Assembly: GCA_003255025.1 (NCBI GenBank)
Contig: QANY01013423.1
Span: 1,353,779 to 1,417,778 of the forward strand
Reading direction: 5' to 3'
From: Datisca glomerata
Lineage: Eukaryota; Streptophyta; Magnoliopsida; Cucurbitales; Datiscaceae
DNA: 64,000 bases
The notes below the pieces were generated by a model, which was given only the letters and a program-made list of their open reading frames with translations, was not told the DNA's origin and did no database searches. The number at the start of each line of letters is the position of its first letter. Position 1 is the first letter of the stretch. The translations under genes were made by a program, and so were the position numbers. Below, in pieces: positions 33,291 to 45,455 of the stretch.

Positions 33291-35468
33291 GAACCTCAGA
33301 TATGGCTTTTTGATAATGGAGAGGACAATGTTACCATTGGAAATGGTAAAAAATAACCCATTAGTCATATTGGATCATGTATCTTACCCACCTCCTCACA
33401 CTCTTTTACTTTATCTAAATTGTTCTGTGTGCCTGATCTTTCTGTCAATTTACTTTCTGTGTACAAATGATGTAAGGACAATAATTGTGTTTTTCTCTTT
33501 GATGCATCTTATTTCCCGATTTAGGACAAGTCCATAGGATAGGTCCTGTACAGAGGTTTAAGTAAAAATGAACTTCAACCAAAAGCCTTACACTTCACAC
33601 AAACTTCAACCAAAACTGTTCAATGTATCATTCTTGGTTATGCATTAGGCTTTAAAAGTTATATTTGTTATGATCCTGTTTGGTCATATACATCCAGACA
33701 TATTATATTCGATGATAACCTTTTTTTCCTTATGAAACATTTATTGGTAAGTCTACTACTAAGGTTGTTATTGCTTCTCCTACTCAAGGAACCAAATTGA
33801 TAGAAACAATAATGTTTTCTCTGAATTAGTTAAGCACCGTTTTGATGTACCTGATTCTTCTGATCCATGTAGTATGCACTCTGATGGTTCTCATATGCTG
33901 CCTGTTAGTTCTAATATATATCTTGATATATCTAATAACTTGACTATTGACATTGAACCTGTTATGTCTCATGCATCATCTGACTCAACCATTAATGAAT
34001 CCTCTCAATTAAACAAGCATCACATGCAAGCCAGATCTAAATATGGTATCTTTAAGAGAAACGCTTTGGCTGCCTCTCATATATCTAAGTATGTTGAGCT
34101 TGCATCTTTTAATTGTGTATCTTAACTCCCTGAATGGATTAATGCCATGCAAGAAGAGTATATAACCTTGCAAGATCAAGTTTGGTCTTCAGTCCCTTTA
34201 CCTAGAAATAAGAACTTAGTTGGAAGTAAATGGGTTTACAAAATCAAGTATAACCCTGATGGAACTGTTTCCAGGCACAAGGCCAGACTTGCTGCCAAAG
34301 AGCTTCATCAAGAAGAAAGATTGGATTATACTGAAACCTTTAGTTATGTCTTTAAAAAGCCCACACTTAGAATAATTCTCTCTCTTTCTTCTCACTAAAA
34401 CTGGCCTCCAAGCTTTGTTAGTTGTGTCTTTCCTAATTATGTGTGCAGGTTACATAAAGTAGGCTCTTAAAGCCTGGTTTGACAGGTTCACTTCTCATCT
34501 CCTTACTCTTGATTTTATTGCTTCTTAGGTTGATTCCTCTTTGTTTGTTAAAGCTGAAACTAAGTCTCTCACATATCTCTTTCTTTATGTTGATGGTATT
34601 ATTCTTACTGGAACTGATAATGACTATATGAATAATCTTGTTCATACTTTGCAATTATCTTTTGATATGATTGATCTTGGTAGTCTCAAATATTTTTTAG
34701 GCCTTGAAATCTCTAGATCTTCAATTGGTATCTTTATTAATCAGTATAAGTATGCTAATGACCTTTTGAAAACTGGTATAATTGATGCTAAGACTTGTAA
34801 CTCTCCTTGTTCTAACCAATCCCTTTTATATAAACATGTTGGGTCTCCTTTTTCGAATGTAACTTAACATAGAAGGATTGTTGGTGCTCTGCAATATTTA
34901 ACCTTTTCGAGGCTTGACATTAGTTTAGTTGTCAACCGTGTGTTGTGAATTTATGCATTCTCCCACTTCTGCTCATTTCCCTATTGTTAAGAGATTTCTA
35001 AGATATAATGTTGGAATTGTGAATCATGGTGTCTTGTTTAAACCTAGTTCTCTCCATCTTGAGGCCTTTAGTGATGCTGACTGGACTGGGGATCTTTCTG
35101 ACAAACGGTCCACAACTGGTTTATTATCTTTTTAGGTCATAATCCTATCTCTTAGTGTGCTAAAAAGTAATCTACTGTGGCTAGGTCTTCTACGGAGGTT
35201 GAATATAAGTCCCTAGCTAACACTGTTGCTGAACTAAGTTGGATAAGACAGCTTCTTTGTGATTTGCATTTCTTTTTATCTTCTCCTCCTATCTTATTCT
35301 GTGACAATACTTTATGTTACTACTCTTGTTTCCAACCCTAGTTTTCATGTTAGAATTAAACATGTTGAAATTGATTTTCATTTTGTCAGAGAAAGAGTTG
35401 TCAAGAAAAATCTTAAGTTCCTAAAGAACAAACTGATGCATTTCATTCGTGGCATTAGTTTGAGGGGA
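33291..35468 (+). pseudogene. Copia-1 pol relic (protease end, RT, RNase H; integrase lost)
   Basis: At 33,310-33,470 the frame reads IGNGK and LFCVPDLSVNLLSV (the region between protease and integrase). At ~33,585 the integrase core is missing, and the sequence jumps to VQCIILGYALGFKSYICYDP, the integrase C-terminal side. RT runs from LPEWINAMQEEY (34,130) through GSKWVYKIKYNPDGTVSRHK and ARL-AK to YVDGIILTG (34,586): the usual YVDD has lost its second Asp. Then LGSLKYFLGLEI, RLDIS, SDADWTGDLSDKRSTTG (RNase H) and SSTEVEYKSLA, ending [14 protein letters not shown] tract of stops near 34,440-34,530 breaks RT. Confidence 0.88.
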
Positions 35469-35783
35469 TGTGAAGAATATTGGTTTAAGTCATGTTCAAT
35501 GTAATAGCTTAGGTAACAGTAAGTGTAGTGCTTGAAGTGTGGATAAAGATAAATGGTATTTTAGTAAAGGTAGGTAGTCAGTTTTAGTGGCTGTTATTGT
35601 TTATAGCAGTTGAATATTATCCTAAGGTCTATATATTAGACCTTTGTTTAATCTTTTTAATTAATCAATAATAATAGTATTTCTTCTTCTTCTTTCTCTC
35701 TTCCTTCGACTATCTCTTCTTGGTCTCTCTGTATCTTCTTGCTTCTTGCTTCTTCATTTCTCTTCTTGTTCTGTTTCTCTTCA

Positions 35784-36041
35784 GCGAACACGTGACGAAT
35801 CATAAAATGGCCAATCAAGCAAAAATATGCCATCCAATTGTATGTACATGTAAATAGTTAAGTATAAGTAATTAATGTGGCTTAGTTTCAGTATCAACGT
35901 ATTTTTATAGTAATTGTACGTTTCTTAAATACATAAAATTATTTACGTGCAATTATGTATTAACATGAATACAAAGTCTTTGTGTATTAATAATATAGTT
36001 TCTCGGTGTCAATGAGTACTTACATTAATTATATTTTTTAA
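35784..36041. other. Short spacer between copia-1 and the next MULE
   Basis: About 260 bp with no recognisable feature. The first five bases (GCGAA) are the copia-1 target duplication; the last nine (ATTTTTTAA, 36,033-36,041) are that of the MULE-like element. Confidence 0.7.
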
Positions 36042-37692
36042 GGGTTAATATCATAGCTTTGTCTCAAAATCAACTTACCCCCTTAACTAATTTTTCTTTC
36101 TAATTGGTCATCTAACTTTCTACATCCATCAATTTACCCAATGACTGTTAAATAATCATATACACGGCACATGCCTATTTTTTCTCCAATTTCACTAATT
36201 TTTTCAATCTTATAAGTTACTCATCTCCCATGTTTTTCATTTAAAAATCAGCGACAAATTTCATCTCTCCCTTACAAATTTGTCACAATTTTGACAAATT
36301 CCCATCTAGTTTCCGCAACGGTTTGGGTATAGTCTCATGCATGTTCGGTTTCAGTTTTATTAATAATATTTATTTTTCTCCCTCATGAATAAATATTATT
36401 ATTTTTCTAAACCTGTACCGTTATTATTTTTTCTAAACCTGTACCGTTACTATTTTTTCTAAACCCGAACCATTGTTATTTTTTCTAAACCCCAACCATT
36501 TCTATTTTTTTATCAATCATATTTATTTTCTCCAGCATGAATAAATATTGTTATTTTTTCTGAACTTAAATCATTGCTATTTTTTCTAAACCGCAATTGT
36601 TGCTGTTTTTTTAAATCTGAACCATTACTATTTTTCATCAATCATATTTATTTTTCTCATTCATGAATAAATGTTGATATTTTTTCTAAACCTGAACCGT
36701 TAGTATTTTTTCTAAACCCAAACCATTGCTATTTTTGTAAACTCAAACCGTTGCTATTTTTTATCAATCATATTTATTTTTCTCCAGCATGAATAACCGT
36801 TGCTATTTTTCTAAACCCCAACCGTTGTTTTTTTTTTTAAATCCAAACCGTTACTATTTTTTATCAATCATATTTATATTTCTCCTCCATAAATAAATGT
36901 TGCTATTTTTTCTAAACCCGAACCATTGCTATTTTTCTAAACCCGAACCATTGCTATTTTTTGTCAATCATATTTATTTTCTCCAGCATGAATAAATATT
37001 ACTATTTTATTTAAACTCAATCCGTTGTTACTTTTCTTAAACCTCAATCGTTGCTATTTTTTCTAAATGTGAACCGTTACTATTTTTTATCAAGCATGCT
37101 TATTGTTCTCTTTCATGAATAAATGTTGCTATTTTTTTCTAAATCCGAGCCGCTGCTATTTTTTCTAACCCCAATCCGTTGCTATTTTTTCTAAATCCAA
37201 ACTGTTGCTATTTTTTTCTAAACTCGAACCGTTGTTATTTTTTATCAATCATATTTACTTTTCTCCTGCATGAATAAATGTTTTATTTTATTTTAAATCT
37301 GATCCGTTGCTATTTTTTTATCAAACATATTTATTTTTCTCCATGAATAAATGTTGCTCTTTTTTTTCTAATCCCGAATCGTTACTATTTTTTTTAAACC
37401 CCAACCTTTGCTGATACTAGAGGAGAATTTGTTAAAATTTTGATAGATCAATGAAGAGGGAAATGTAATTTGTGGCTGATTTTTTGGTGGAAAAACATGT
37501 GAGATAAGTAGCTTATGAGGTTGAAGAAATTGATAAAATTGGAGAAAAAAATAAGCACGGGCCGTGCGTGTGTTTAACAGTCATGGGGTAAATTGATGGA
37601 TGGAGAAAGTTGAACGACCAATTAAAAATGAAATTAATTTAGGGAGGTAAGTTGATTTGGGGCCAAAGCACATGATCCTATGATATTAACCC
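36042..37692. mobile_element. Non-autonomous MULE-like element with minisatellite core
   Basis: Terminal inverted repeats of ~290 bp: left 36,042-36,335 starts GGGTTAATATCATAG, and right 37,410-37,692 is its imperfect reverse complement, ending CTATGATATTAACCC. Flanking nine-mers are ATTTTTTAA (36,033-36,041) and TTTTTTTAA (37,693-37,701), one mismatch. Nine-bp duplications and long inverted repeats fit Mutator-like elements. It has no coding capacity. Superfamily is inferred from these features; GGGTTAATA ends also occur in other plant DNA elements. Confidence 0.82.
36336..37405. repeat. Minisatellite array (TATTTTTTCTAAACCC-AACCGTTGC)
   Basis: The core of the element is a degenerate array of a ~25-bp unit (CTATTTTTTCTAAACCCGAA, CCGTTG) grouped in higher-order blocks. 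Each block adds ATCAATCATATTTATTTTTCTC and CATGAATAAATGTTG, recurring roughly every 105-150 bp, about nine times. It resembles a filled-in minisatellite between two transposon ends. Confidence 0.85.
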
Positions 37693-40600
37693 TTTTTTTA
37701 ATGAAGTAAATATTCATTTAACATGAATAAATGTTATTCTATAATAACATGACATATTCTTAGCCAATGTCTACTAACATCTGAAAAGTGAAATATTTTC
37801 TTGATTAGAAAACTAAAAATTCTAACACTTAATTAAATGGATAGGAAGATTATGGTTACTTTTAATACAGGGAAGTAACTCCCAATATTTCATAATTCAA
37901 ACCATAAATATAGAAACAAAAGTAAATAATACTTTAAATATAATAAAAAAGGGAAATCTATTATATTCAAAAAATATGAAAGCATAAAAATGACCTTCAA
38001 AATAAATACGAGATCAATTAATGATTAAGTTTGAAAGTTGAAAATAAAAATGGGATCAATTAATGTCGTTTAAATTTGATTTTAAAATAAATAAATGACT
38101 TTCATTTTATAAGGAAAAAAAAACTAATCTAAAACCTGAAAAAAATAATGGTTTATCATAGGGGTAAATACGTCTATTAAAGAATGATATAACTTTTAAA
38201 AAGATAAAATTGATAGAAATCCAAAGAATTTAAAATGTTGATAAAAATCTAATGGGTTGTGTGAAAACTGTTATTTTGACAATTTCTTATAGGGATATAT
38301 ATCATTCTAAAATCTAATTATTGAAATTAGATATAATTAATGAAAATAATTGTATAATTATTTATAAATAATATGAGCATTAATTAAGGAAAAAAATCAT
38401 AACCAAATAGATAATTAATAAATTTTAAAAATGGTTAGATATGTTTATCTAAGTAAAACAAAATATCTAAAAATATGTAGAATTGTCTATTTAAATTAAT
38501 GTTAATTTACTTAGATTTGTATTCACCTATCAATTCACTTAACCTGAAAAATAAGATTATTGTTTAAAAAAATTACTTATCAAAATACAATCACTCCACA
38601 TTACCTCAATATTTAACTAATTTTTTTATTTACCTAATGAATCAAGAAGAGAGAGAGATATATATGCTATCTACCCTACTCATTATTTATTTTTAACTCT
38701 AGATTTACTCCAATATTAAACTATTTTTTTATCAATTACTTGGTGGTGAGAGAGAGGATATTTATCATTATCAATTACTTGGTCAATCTTTTAAAAAATT
38801 CATTCAATGAAAATAATATAAGTAAATATATGAAACAATATTTAAAGAATAATTTTCATAATAATTTATATAAGTTCTTATAAAAATTATACCGAAAAAT
38901 AATTAGTTGTTATATCTTCACATATGCTAATAATAATTCAAAACAAAATATCAAAATAAATAATTATATAAGAAATTGAGAACATCTCACGTTGTTAGTG
39001 GAAATTTAGATTTTCTTGCTAATAAATATTCAAAACAGAAAAGATAATTATGTAAGCAATTGAGAATATCTCACATTGTTAGAAGAAATTTTTATTTACT
39101 CTTATTTTATATTTAATTATTTTCTTGATAAATATATATTTTTTAAATCAGAACAAATTCCTCTTAATAATAAGCGATTGGTCAATCTTTTGAAAATTCA
39201 CATAGTGAAAATTATATAAGTAAATATATGAGAATATATTTAGAGATAATAATTTTCATAAGAAATTGTACAAGTACTTATAGAAACAAAATAGATTAAT
39301 AAAAATGAAAATTAGTGATAAATAACAAAAACACCTAAATTAATATTATTCATATTTTATCACATGATTTATTCATGTATATAATAACATATGTGTATTT
39401 TGTATCATAAATAAAAGTGAATAAAAGTGTAAACTTATACTTTTTGTTATTATTAGTATTAAAATTTTTAATATATATTATGTAAATATTTTTTTACTTA
39501 ATAGATTTATAATGTTATTAGTCTAATAAATTTTGTTTTGAATGGATAATGAAATCTAAGGTTTTCTTACTAAAAATAAATATATAGTTGTTTCAAATGA
39601 TTAATTTATTATTATTTGACCATTAATATTAAATATCTTAGAAAAAAATGGAAGGAGAATAAAAAATTATAGTCAACACAACTTGATTTTTAACTTAATT
39701 AAATTTAAAAATGATTAAAAAACTAAAAGTGAACGCCGTCATCCAGGTAAGGAGGCCCAACCTAATGAAAATAGGCCTTTTTCGTTTGAGATCTCCCTTT
39801 GTAGGTGAATACTAAGATCATATAATGGACCACTCCTGAGGCCAACCCTAAGTAACAGAATGAGGTCCACTACTTTCTCCAGGGTCGACACATTAGGCCT
39901 TATAATATTGTCTCTTTAAAACCTTACCAAAACTGGTCCAGCAGAGATTCAACATGTTTGAGAAGAAAATCATTCCCTTTATATGAGAGTTCAAACCTAA
40001 CACTAAACTAATTCAAGCATTGAAAAGATGGAAATTAAAAGCTTACGACCAACATTGAATGGTCAAAGTTAAGCGATATCAGACATATTTTAATGCACCC
40101 TTTGTGTACCATAAAACGTCCAACAATCATAAATCCTATCCAACAAAAAGATGATACTAAATTGAAATGTCAAAGTTTATCTTATTGTTTAAACTCAGAG
40201 TACGACTAAAATTTCATAACTAACACAAACGATAGAAATAGACAATGTATGGCACAATGTTGTAATCATTTGAATTACTGAAATTATAATAAAATTGTAG
40301 TGTTATCTTTTAATTCATGAAATTTTTTATATACTTTAATCTTAATCATTTAAACATTTTGATCAAATAATCAAAAGAATGATGAGTGACACGTACTCCT
40401 ATATATGCTTGGACCACTCCTTTGATTTTAATCCATCTCTATCACTCTTATCACTGATTATAATTATCTTAACTTAACCTATCAACTTCTTTGGTAGGAT
40501 GGGACATAAGAGGTAAAAAAAATATTTATTTGGGACCTAATTTCTTCATAATCTAATCAATAAAGTAGTTTCAAAGCTTCAAGATAGTTCTAGATTAATG

Positions 40601-40720
40601 TATAAACTTGTCTGAAAGGACGTTACCTTAGTGTTACGTTGCTATAATTCATTAGTGATGTACTAAAAGTTAGAGACTAGTACTAATCAAGTGCTTAATA
40701 TGATGCCAATCCATAATTCA
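37693..40720. repeat. AT-rich spacer with local direct repeats (38,780-39,290)
   Basis: No gene seen. A ~110-bp sequence starting GGTCAATCTTTT occurs at ~38,781-38,892 and again at ~39,179-39,291. Between them a ~75-bp unit with AATTGAGAA-ATCTCAC-TTGTTAG is duplicated (~38,965 and ~39,055). The stretch 39,730-40,090 is less AT-rich but I recognise nothing in it. Confidence 0.55.
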
Positions 40721-41692
40721 TTAATATAAATTATTCACATATTTTTAAGGAATTACATCAACCTCTCATATAGTTTGTTTTATTTATATAAACAATTATT
40801 CTAGTATCAAAACTTACCTGGACAATCCATCTAATATCATTTTACTTATGAATAATTAAGCTCATACAACATTTTTTGTAAAACAAATATCATAAAAACT
40901 TACACTTTTAAAAAAAATCATAATGAATGCTCATTATTATTTGTTATATTCTAAATTTTAATTGCTTACATATACTACATCTTATATACATGGTGAGATA
41001 ATAATAATGATTGAATCAAAAATAGTGAAATATCAATCACAGAAGAGTTATATATATTTATTAAAACTAGAGTAAACACCCTTAAAATGAATATATGAAA
41101 TTGTTGGGATCAAGAGAAACAATCTCTAATGTCACTTGTTGGGATGAATGAATCTCTATTCATCTTTGCGAAAAGTAAATACACTTCCGCTGCTAGATCT
41201 AGAGATACAATCTCTAATTATTAATTGTTGTTGCTTGATCAGAGTTTTCAAATAGTAAAAACACATATACATGAGAAGTTTAATTTAATTAATATAAACT
41301 AGTCACCTATTTTTTTAAAAATGACACTAATTTCTCATCTAGTTTGTTTTATTGGCATTGACAACTCATCTAATTTCATTTTTGTCCTGTGAATAATTAA
41401 GTTCTATGATATTTTTTGTGAAAAACAAATCATATCGACTTGCACTTTTTTTGTATTTGCTTATATATGCTACAACTTATATCTTATCAGTGGAACCAAT
41501 AATTATTAAATCAAGATATAGTGAGATATCAATTAGAGAAAAAATATGTGTTATTTTTAAAACTAGTGTATATTTCCTTTAATGAATACAAAATATAAAG
41601 ATTTGTTGGGATCGAGAGATACAATCTCTAATGCCACTTGTTGGGATTATCAAATCTTTAATCATCACTAGGAAAAGTATATACACAATTAA
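40721..41692 (+). repeat. Diverged ~400-470-bp tandem duplication
   Basis: Copy 1 (40,722-41,192) and copy 2 (41,290-41,692) share in order AATATAAA-TA-TCAC, CTCAT-TAGTTTGTTTTAT, GAATAATTAAG, TATATGCTACA-like, AAAACTAG-GTA, and TTGTTGGGATC-AGAGA followed by ACAATCTCTAATG-CACTTG. Copy 2 has small deletions. No coding sequence; origin unknown. Confidence 0.75.
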
Positions 41693-41783
41693 ATCAAATA
41701 AGCTCACCTCTATTGCGGCTCATATAACAAACTGTAAAGATCATAGACTGGAGAATAAATGTTGAGGATGACCACGAACAAAC

Positions 41784-42219
41784 TGTAACGACCCAAAACT
41801 CTATTTGGTATGATATTATCTGCTCAGAGACTAAACCCGCACGATTCTGTTCTTAGGCTTTACTTCATAAGGCCTCATACCATCACGAACTCCATCACTT
41901 GCTTATGAACCACTACATAAAACTTCACACGGTTGATGTGGATTGCATAGTTAACATTGTATTGCCTTAACCCATCTTGCCCTATGGCTCAGGTAGATTG
42001 GGCTCAAGGGATTTGACTACCAAAATCATCCCCCTTTAGGGGCTCAACGTCCTCGTTACCACACATATGACTAGGCATAACTCTGATATCATTTATAATG
42101 ACCTAAAGCTCTAATTGATATGATACTATCCGCTTTGGAACTAAGTCTCCATACAGTTTTGTTTTGGGGATTTACCCCAAAAGGCCTCTTACATTAGGAA
42201 AAGAAACTCAATCCCTTAT
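41784..42219 (+). repeat. ~300-bp tandem units 1 and 2 (left of the LARD)
   Basis: Units begin near TGTAACGACCCAAAACTCTA (41,784) and ATAATGACCTAAAGCTCTA (42,095). Each contains TGGTATGATA-TATC, GGCTTTAC-CATAAGGCCTC-like, TTGCTTATGAACCACTACAT and CAAGGGATTTGACTACCA. The period is ~300-310 bp. Unit 2 is cut by the LARD at 42,219 and resumes at 47,763. This kind of TGTAACGACC repeat is seen widely in plant intergenic DNA; what it derives from is not clear. Confidence 0.75.
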
Positions 42220-42753
42220 TGAACAGACTATATTTCACATGACACGTGACAAGATCTAGACCAAAGACTCCATCGAAGAGAAGATAGAATGAGAATCGTA
42301 GAATCAACCACGCGGTTATGAAGAATAGACTAATCAGATGAAATTACATAGCTTGTCAACGTGACAATCCAAATAGAAGCTAATCAATACCATTTGATTG
42401 ATCAGGCGGTCAAGATTTATTTAAGTTGTTAATGTTGATAAGTTAGATCTCAGTGAAATATTCTATTGGTCTTATTTTTAGATAGAATTAGATAAGTTGT
42501 ATAAGATTTTGTGTAACTGATTGAAAACCTATAAATAGAGGCATATATAACAAAATACAAAAAAAAAAACCACAAACCTAAGAGACACAGACCTCCACAA
42601 AATACAAGAGAATATCCTAATTTTTCCCGTGATTTTTCTTCTCTTTAGGGTTTTCCACATAAATCATGTTGTCTACTCTCTAATTTTCTCACTAAATTAT
42701 TATCTTTGTTATCCTTTCGTAAAGGGTTCTCCATACCCAAAAAATCATTTACG
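42220..42753 (+). repeat. LARD 5' LTR
   Basis: 534 bp, TG...(C)G end where the 3' copy ends CA. TATA region CCTATAAATAGAGG at 42,529-42,542. Highly similar by eye to the 3' copy through most of its length. Confidence 0.88.
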
Positions 42754-43639
42754 ATTTAGTGCTTTCATTGAGAGATGAGAAAAACGGTTGTGAGCAGAAA
42801 TGGAAAAGGCAATACGGAACTGAAAATGGAAAAATGGTTGAGAACGAGTTTAAAAAACAATTAATATTATTCGTCAAGGATCGAATCTGGAAAATTGAGG
42901 TAATGGCCACCGTCATTACCAACCGCGAGGGACAATATCATACAATGAAATGTCACCCTCGTGGATGCTTTGACCAAAGAAATAAAAAAAAATGAAAGAA
43001 GAATTTCACAACTAAAAAATCAAGGAAAGGAAGGCCAATTAAAGAAAATTCAAGTAAAGAAATGACAAGTAAAGAAAAACCGAGTAAAGAAAAGCCAAGA
43101 AACAGAAGGCCAAGCAAAGGAAGGCGAAGCACAGAAGACCACACTCAAACTTCTCAGAATGGAAAAGTCAAGAAACCTGCCACTTCAGAACGGGAAAGCT
43201 GCGACTTCATTATAGAATGAGAAAGCTAAAAAGACATTCATTCAAATTTTTAGAATGGAAGGCTAGAACTTGATAGTCCTTCACATGGAATTTATGAGGA
43301 AAATAAAAGATGTACAAACAACGAGAATGGAAACGTCCTGATTGCGGGAACAGAGACATCGAGATGATGTGAATGGAAATGTCATGATGTAGAAACTGAA
43401 AGGTTGTAACTACGACAATGAAAATGTCATGACGACGGAAATGGAAAGTTCGTGATGACGGGAATGAAATGTATTGATGACAGAAATAGAATCACCTTAA
43501 GTGGGAACAAAATGTCTTGACAACAGGAATGAAAATGTCTTAACAACAGAAGCGACAACGGGAACTGAAACAAAAAAAAAATCTAGAAGAAAAATTACAT
43601 GGCGAGTCACATAATTATAAATATATGGGAGTCTGCTTC

Positions 43640-44700
43640 ATGGAGAATTTTACGGAATTCAAGCTGGGCCCCGGATCAAAAGTATGATAGTTTTTGTACA
43701 GGAAAGTAAACTTAATCGCGTCTTCTAGATTTAATTTATTTTAACTGAATTAAATAGACTTAAATGGCATAATATATTGTTAGAAATATATGGATATCTA
43801 ATTCTTGAAGAATTTTTTAGAACTTGATTTAAAGCTTAAATTCGGAATTTAAGGTGATTGACTGAGGCCAGCTACCTGATGAACCTTAAATTTGGAAAGA
43901 TACGAAAATATACTTTGTGATGAATTTTACGGAAATCAATTTGAAACTCCTGATCAAAAGTTGTGGCACTCTCGTTGGTGCTATTCAAGAAAGTAAACAC
44001 ATAAATGATTTTCAAATTTAATTTTAAGAGTGTATAAATTTAGATAATATTACATAGAAAAAATATATCATTAGAAATATAGATATCTACTGCTTGAAAA
44101 AAAAATTCAGAATTTGATTTGGAGCTCTTGAGAAAAAATTATGACGATTCTCATTGAGGCTGCTTAAGAAAGTGGATTATGCGAAACAATCAATTTTGAA
44201 AATTAAACTGTATTTATTAGAAGTCAACTACATGGTAAATCTTACATCATCGGAAAGATGAAAAAGTCTACGTATTGGAGAATTTTACAGAATTCAATTT
44301 GGAAATTTGATCAAAAGTTACGATAGTTTTTATACATATCGCTCAGAAAAGTAAGACTATTCACATCTTTTAAATTAAATCTTTAGTCTGCTTTATTTTA
44401 GACAATATTATATGACAAACTATATATTGTTAAAAAAAGATACGGATGTATACTTCTTGAAGAATTTTACAGAACTTTATTTGGAGCTCCTGAATAAAAT
44501 TTATAATAATTTTCATGAATGTTGTTCAGGAAGATAGATTATGCAGAACAGATAGATTTGAAAATTATATAACATCAATTGGAAGCTAATTACATGAAAA
44601 ATTATATATTATTGGAAGCATATGAAAATCAACTTTTAGAAGAATCGCACGAAAATTGATTTGGAGCTCTCAATAAAAACTTATTGCATGATATCGTACA
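43640..44700 (+). repeat. ~180-bp modular repeats inside the LARD
   Basis: About seven degenerate modules start at ~43,640, 43,806, 43,921, 44,103, 44,280, 44,461 and 44,640. Each has GAATTTTACAGAATT-AATTTGGA, then a phrase like GATCAAAAGTTA-GATAGTTTT and, further on, TATTGTTAGAAATATA. No reading frame survives through them. Confidence 0.7.
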
Positions 44701-44737
44701 GACTATCAACTCTTTCTCTTCTTCGACAACAAAAATA

Positions 44738-45455
44738 AGGGTGTACGTTCTTGGGATGTGCAATTCATAAGTCCTACTTCCAGAAGGAACTAATGACGTA
44801 AGTCCTTGAGAGGGACAATTTGTAAGTCCTAATCTCAGAAAAAACTAAGGGCGTAAGTTCTTGGGAGGGGCAATTCGTAAGTCCTACTCTCAGAATGAAT
44901 TAAGAGCGTAACTCCTTGGGAAGGGCAATTCGTAAGTCCTACTCTCAGAATGAATTAAGGGGATAAGTCCTTGGGATGAGAAATTCATAAGTCCTACTCT
45001 CAGAAGGAGCCAATGGCATAATTCCTTGGGATAGGCAATTTGTAAGTCCTACTCTCAGAAGGAATTAAGAGCGTAAGTCCTTAGAAGGGGCAATTCATTA
45101 GTCCTAGACTCAGAAGGAACTAAGGGCATAAGTCCTTGGGAGGGGCAATTCATAAGTCCTACTCTAAGAAGAAACTAAAGGCGTAAGTCCTTGGAAGGAG
45201 CAATTCGTAAATCCTACTCTCAGAAGGAACTAAGGGTGTGAGTCCTTGAAAGGGGCAATTCATAAGTCCTACTATCAGAAGGAACTAAATGCGTGAGTCT
45301 TTGGGAGGGGTAGTTCATAAGTACTCTCTTAGAATAAACTAAGAGTGTAAGTCTTTGAAAGTTCCAATTCATAAGTTCTACTCCCAGAAGGAACTAGGAT
45401 GTGAGTCCTTGAGAAGGGAAACACATAAGTCATACTCTTAAAAGGAACTGAAACA
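44738..45455 (+). repeat. 55-bp tandem array, 13 units, inside the LARD
   Basis: Thirteen units of ~55 bp with consensus parts GCGTAAGTCCTTGGGAGGGG, CAATTCGTAAGTCC and TACTCTCAGAAGGAACTAAG. Spacings are 54-56 bp. The array lies toward the 3' half of the element. Confidence 0.9.

Larger units (their letters stand above)
32629..35783 (+). mobile_element. Ty1-copia element 1, main part (gag end, pol, 3' LTR)
   Basis: Continues the gag broken at 25,256 and runs to the 3' LTR (35,469-35,783), preceded by polypurine TTTGAGGGGA and followed by GCGAA. Restored length is ~3.9 kb including the inverted part, short for copia because the integrase core is missing. Decay is moderate, with stops and a few frameshifts. 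Confidence 0.88.
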
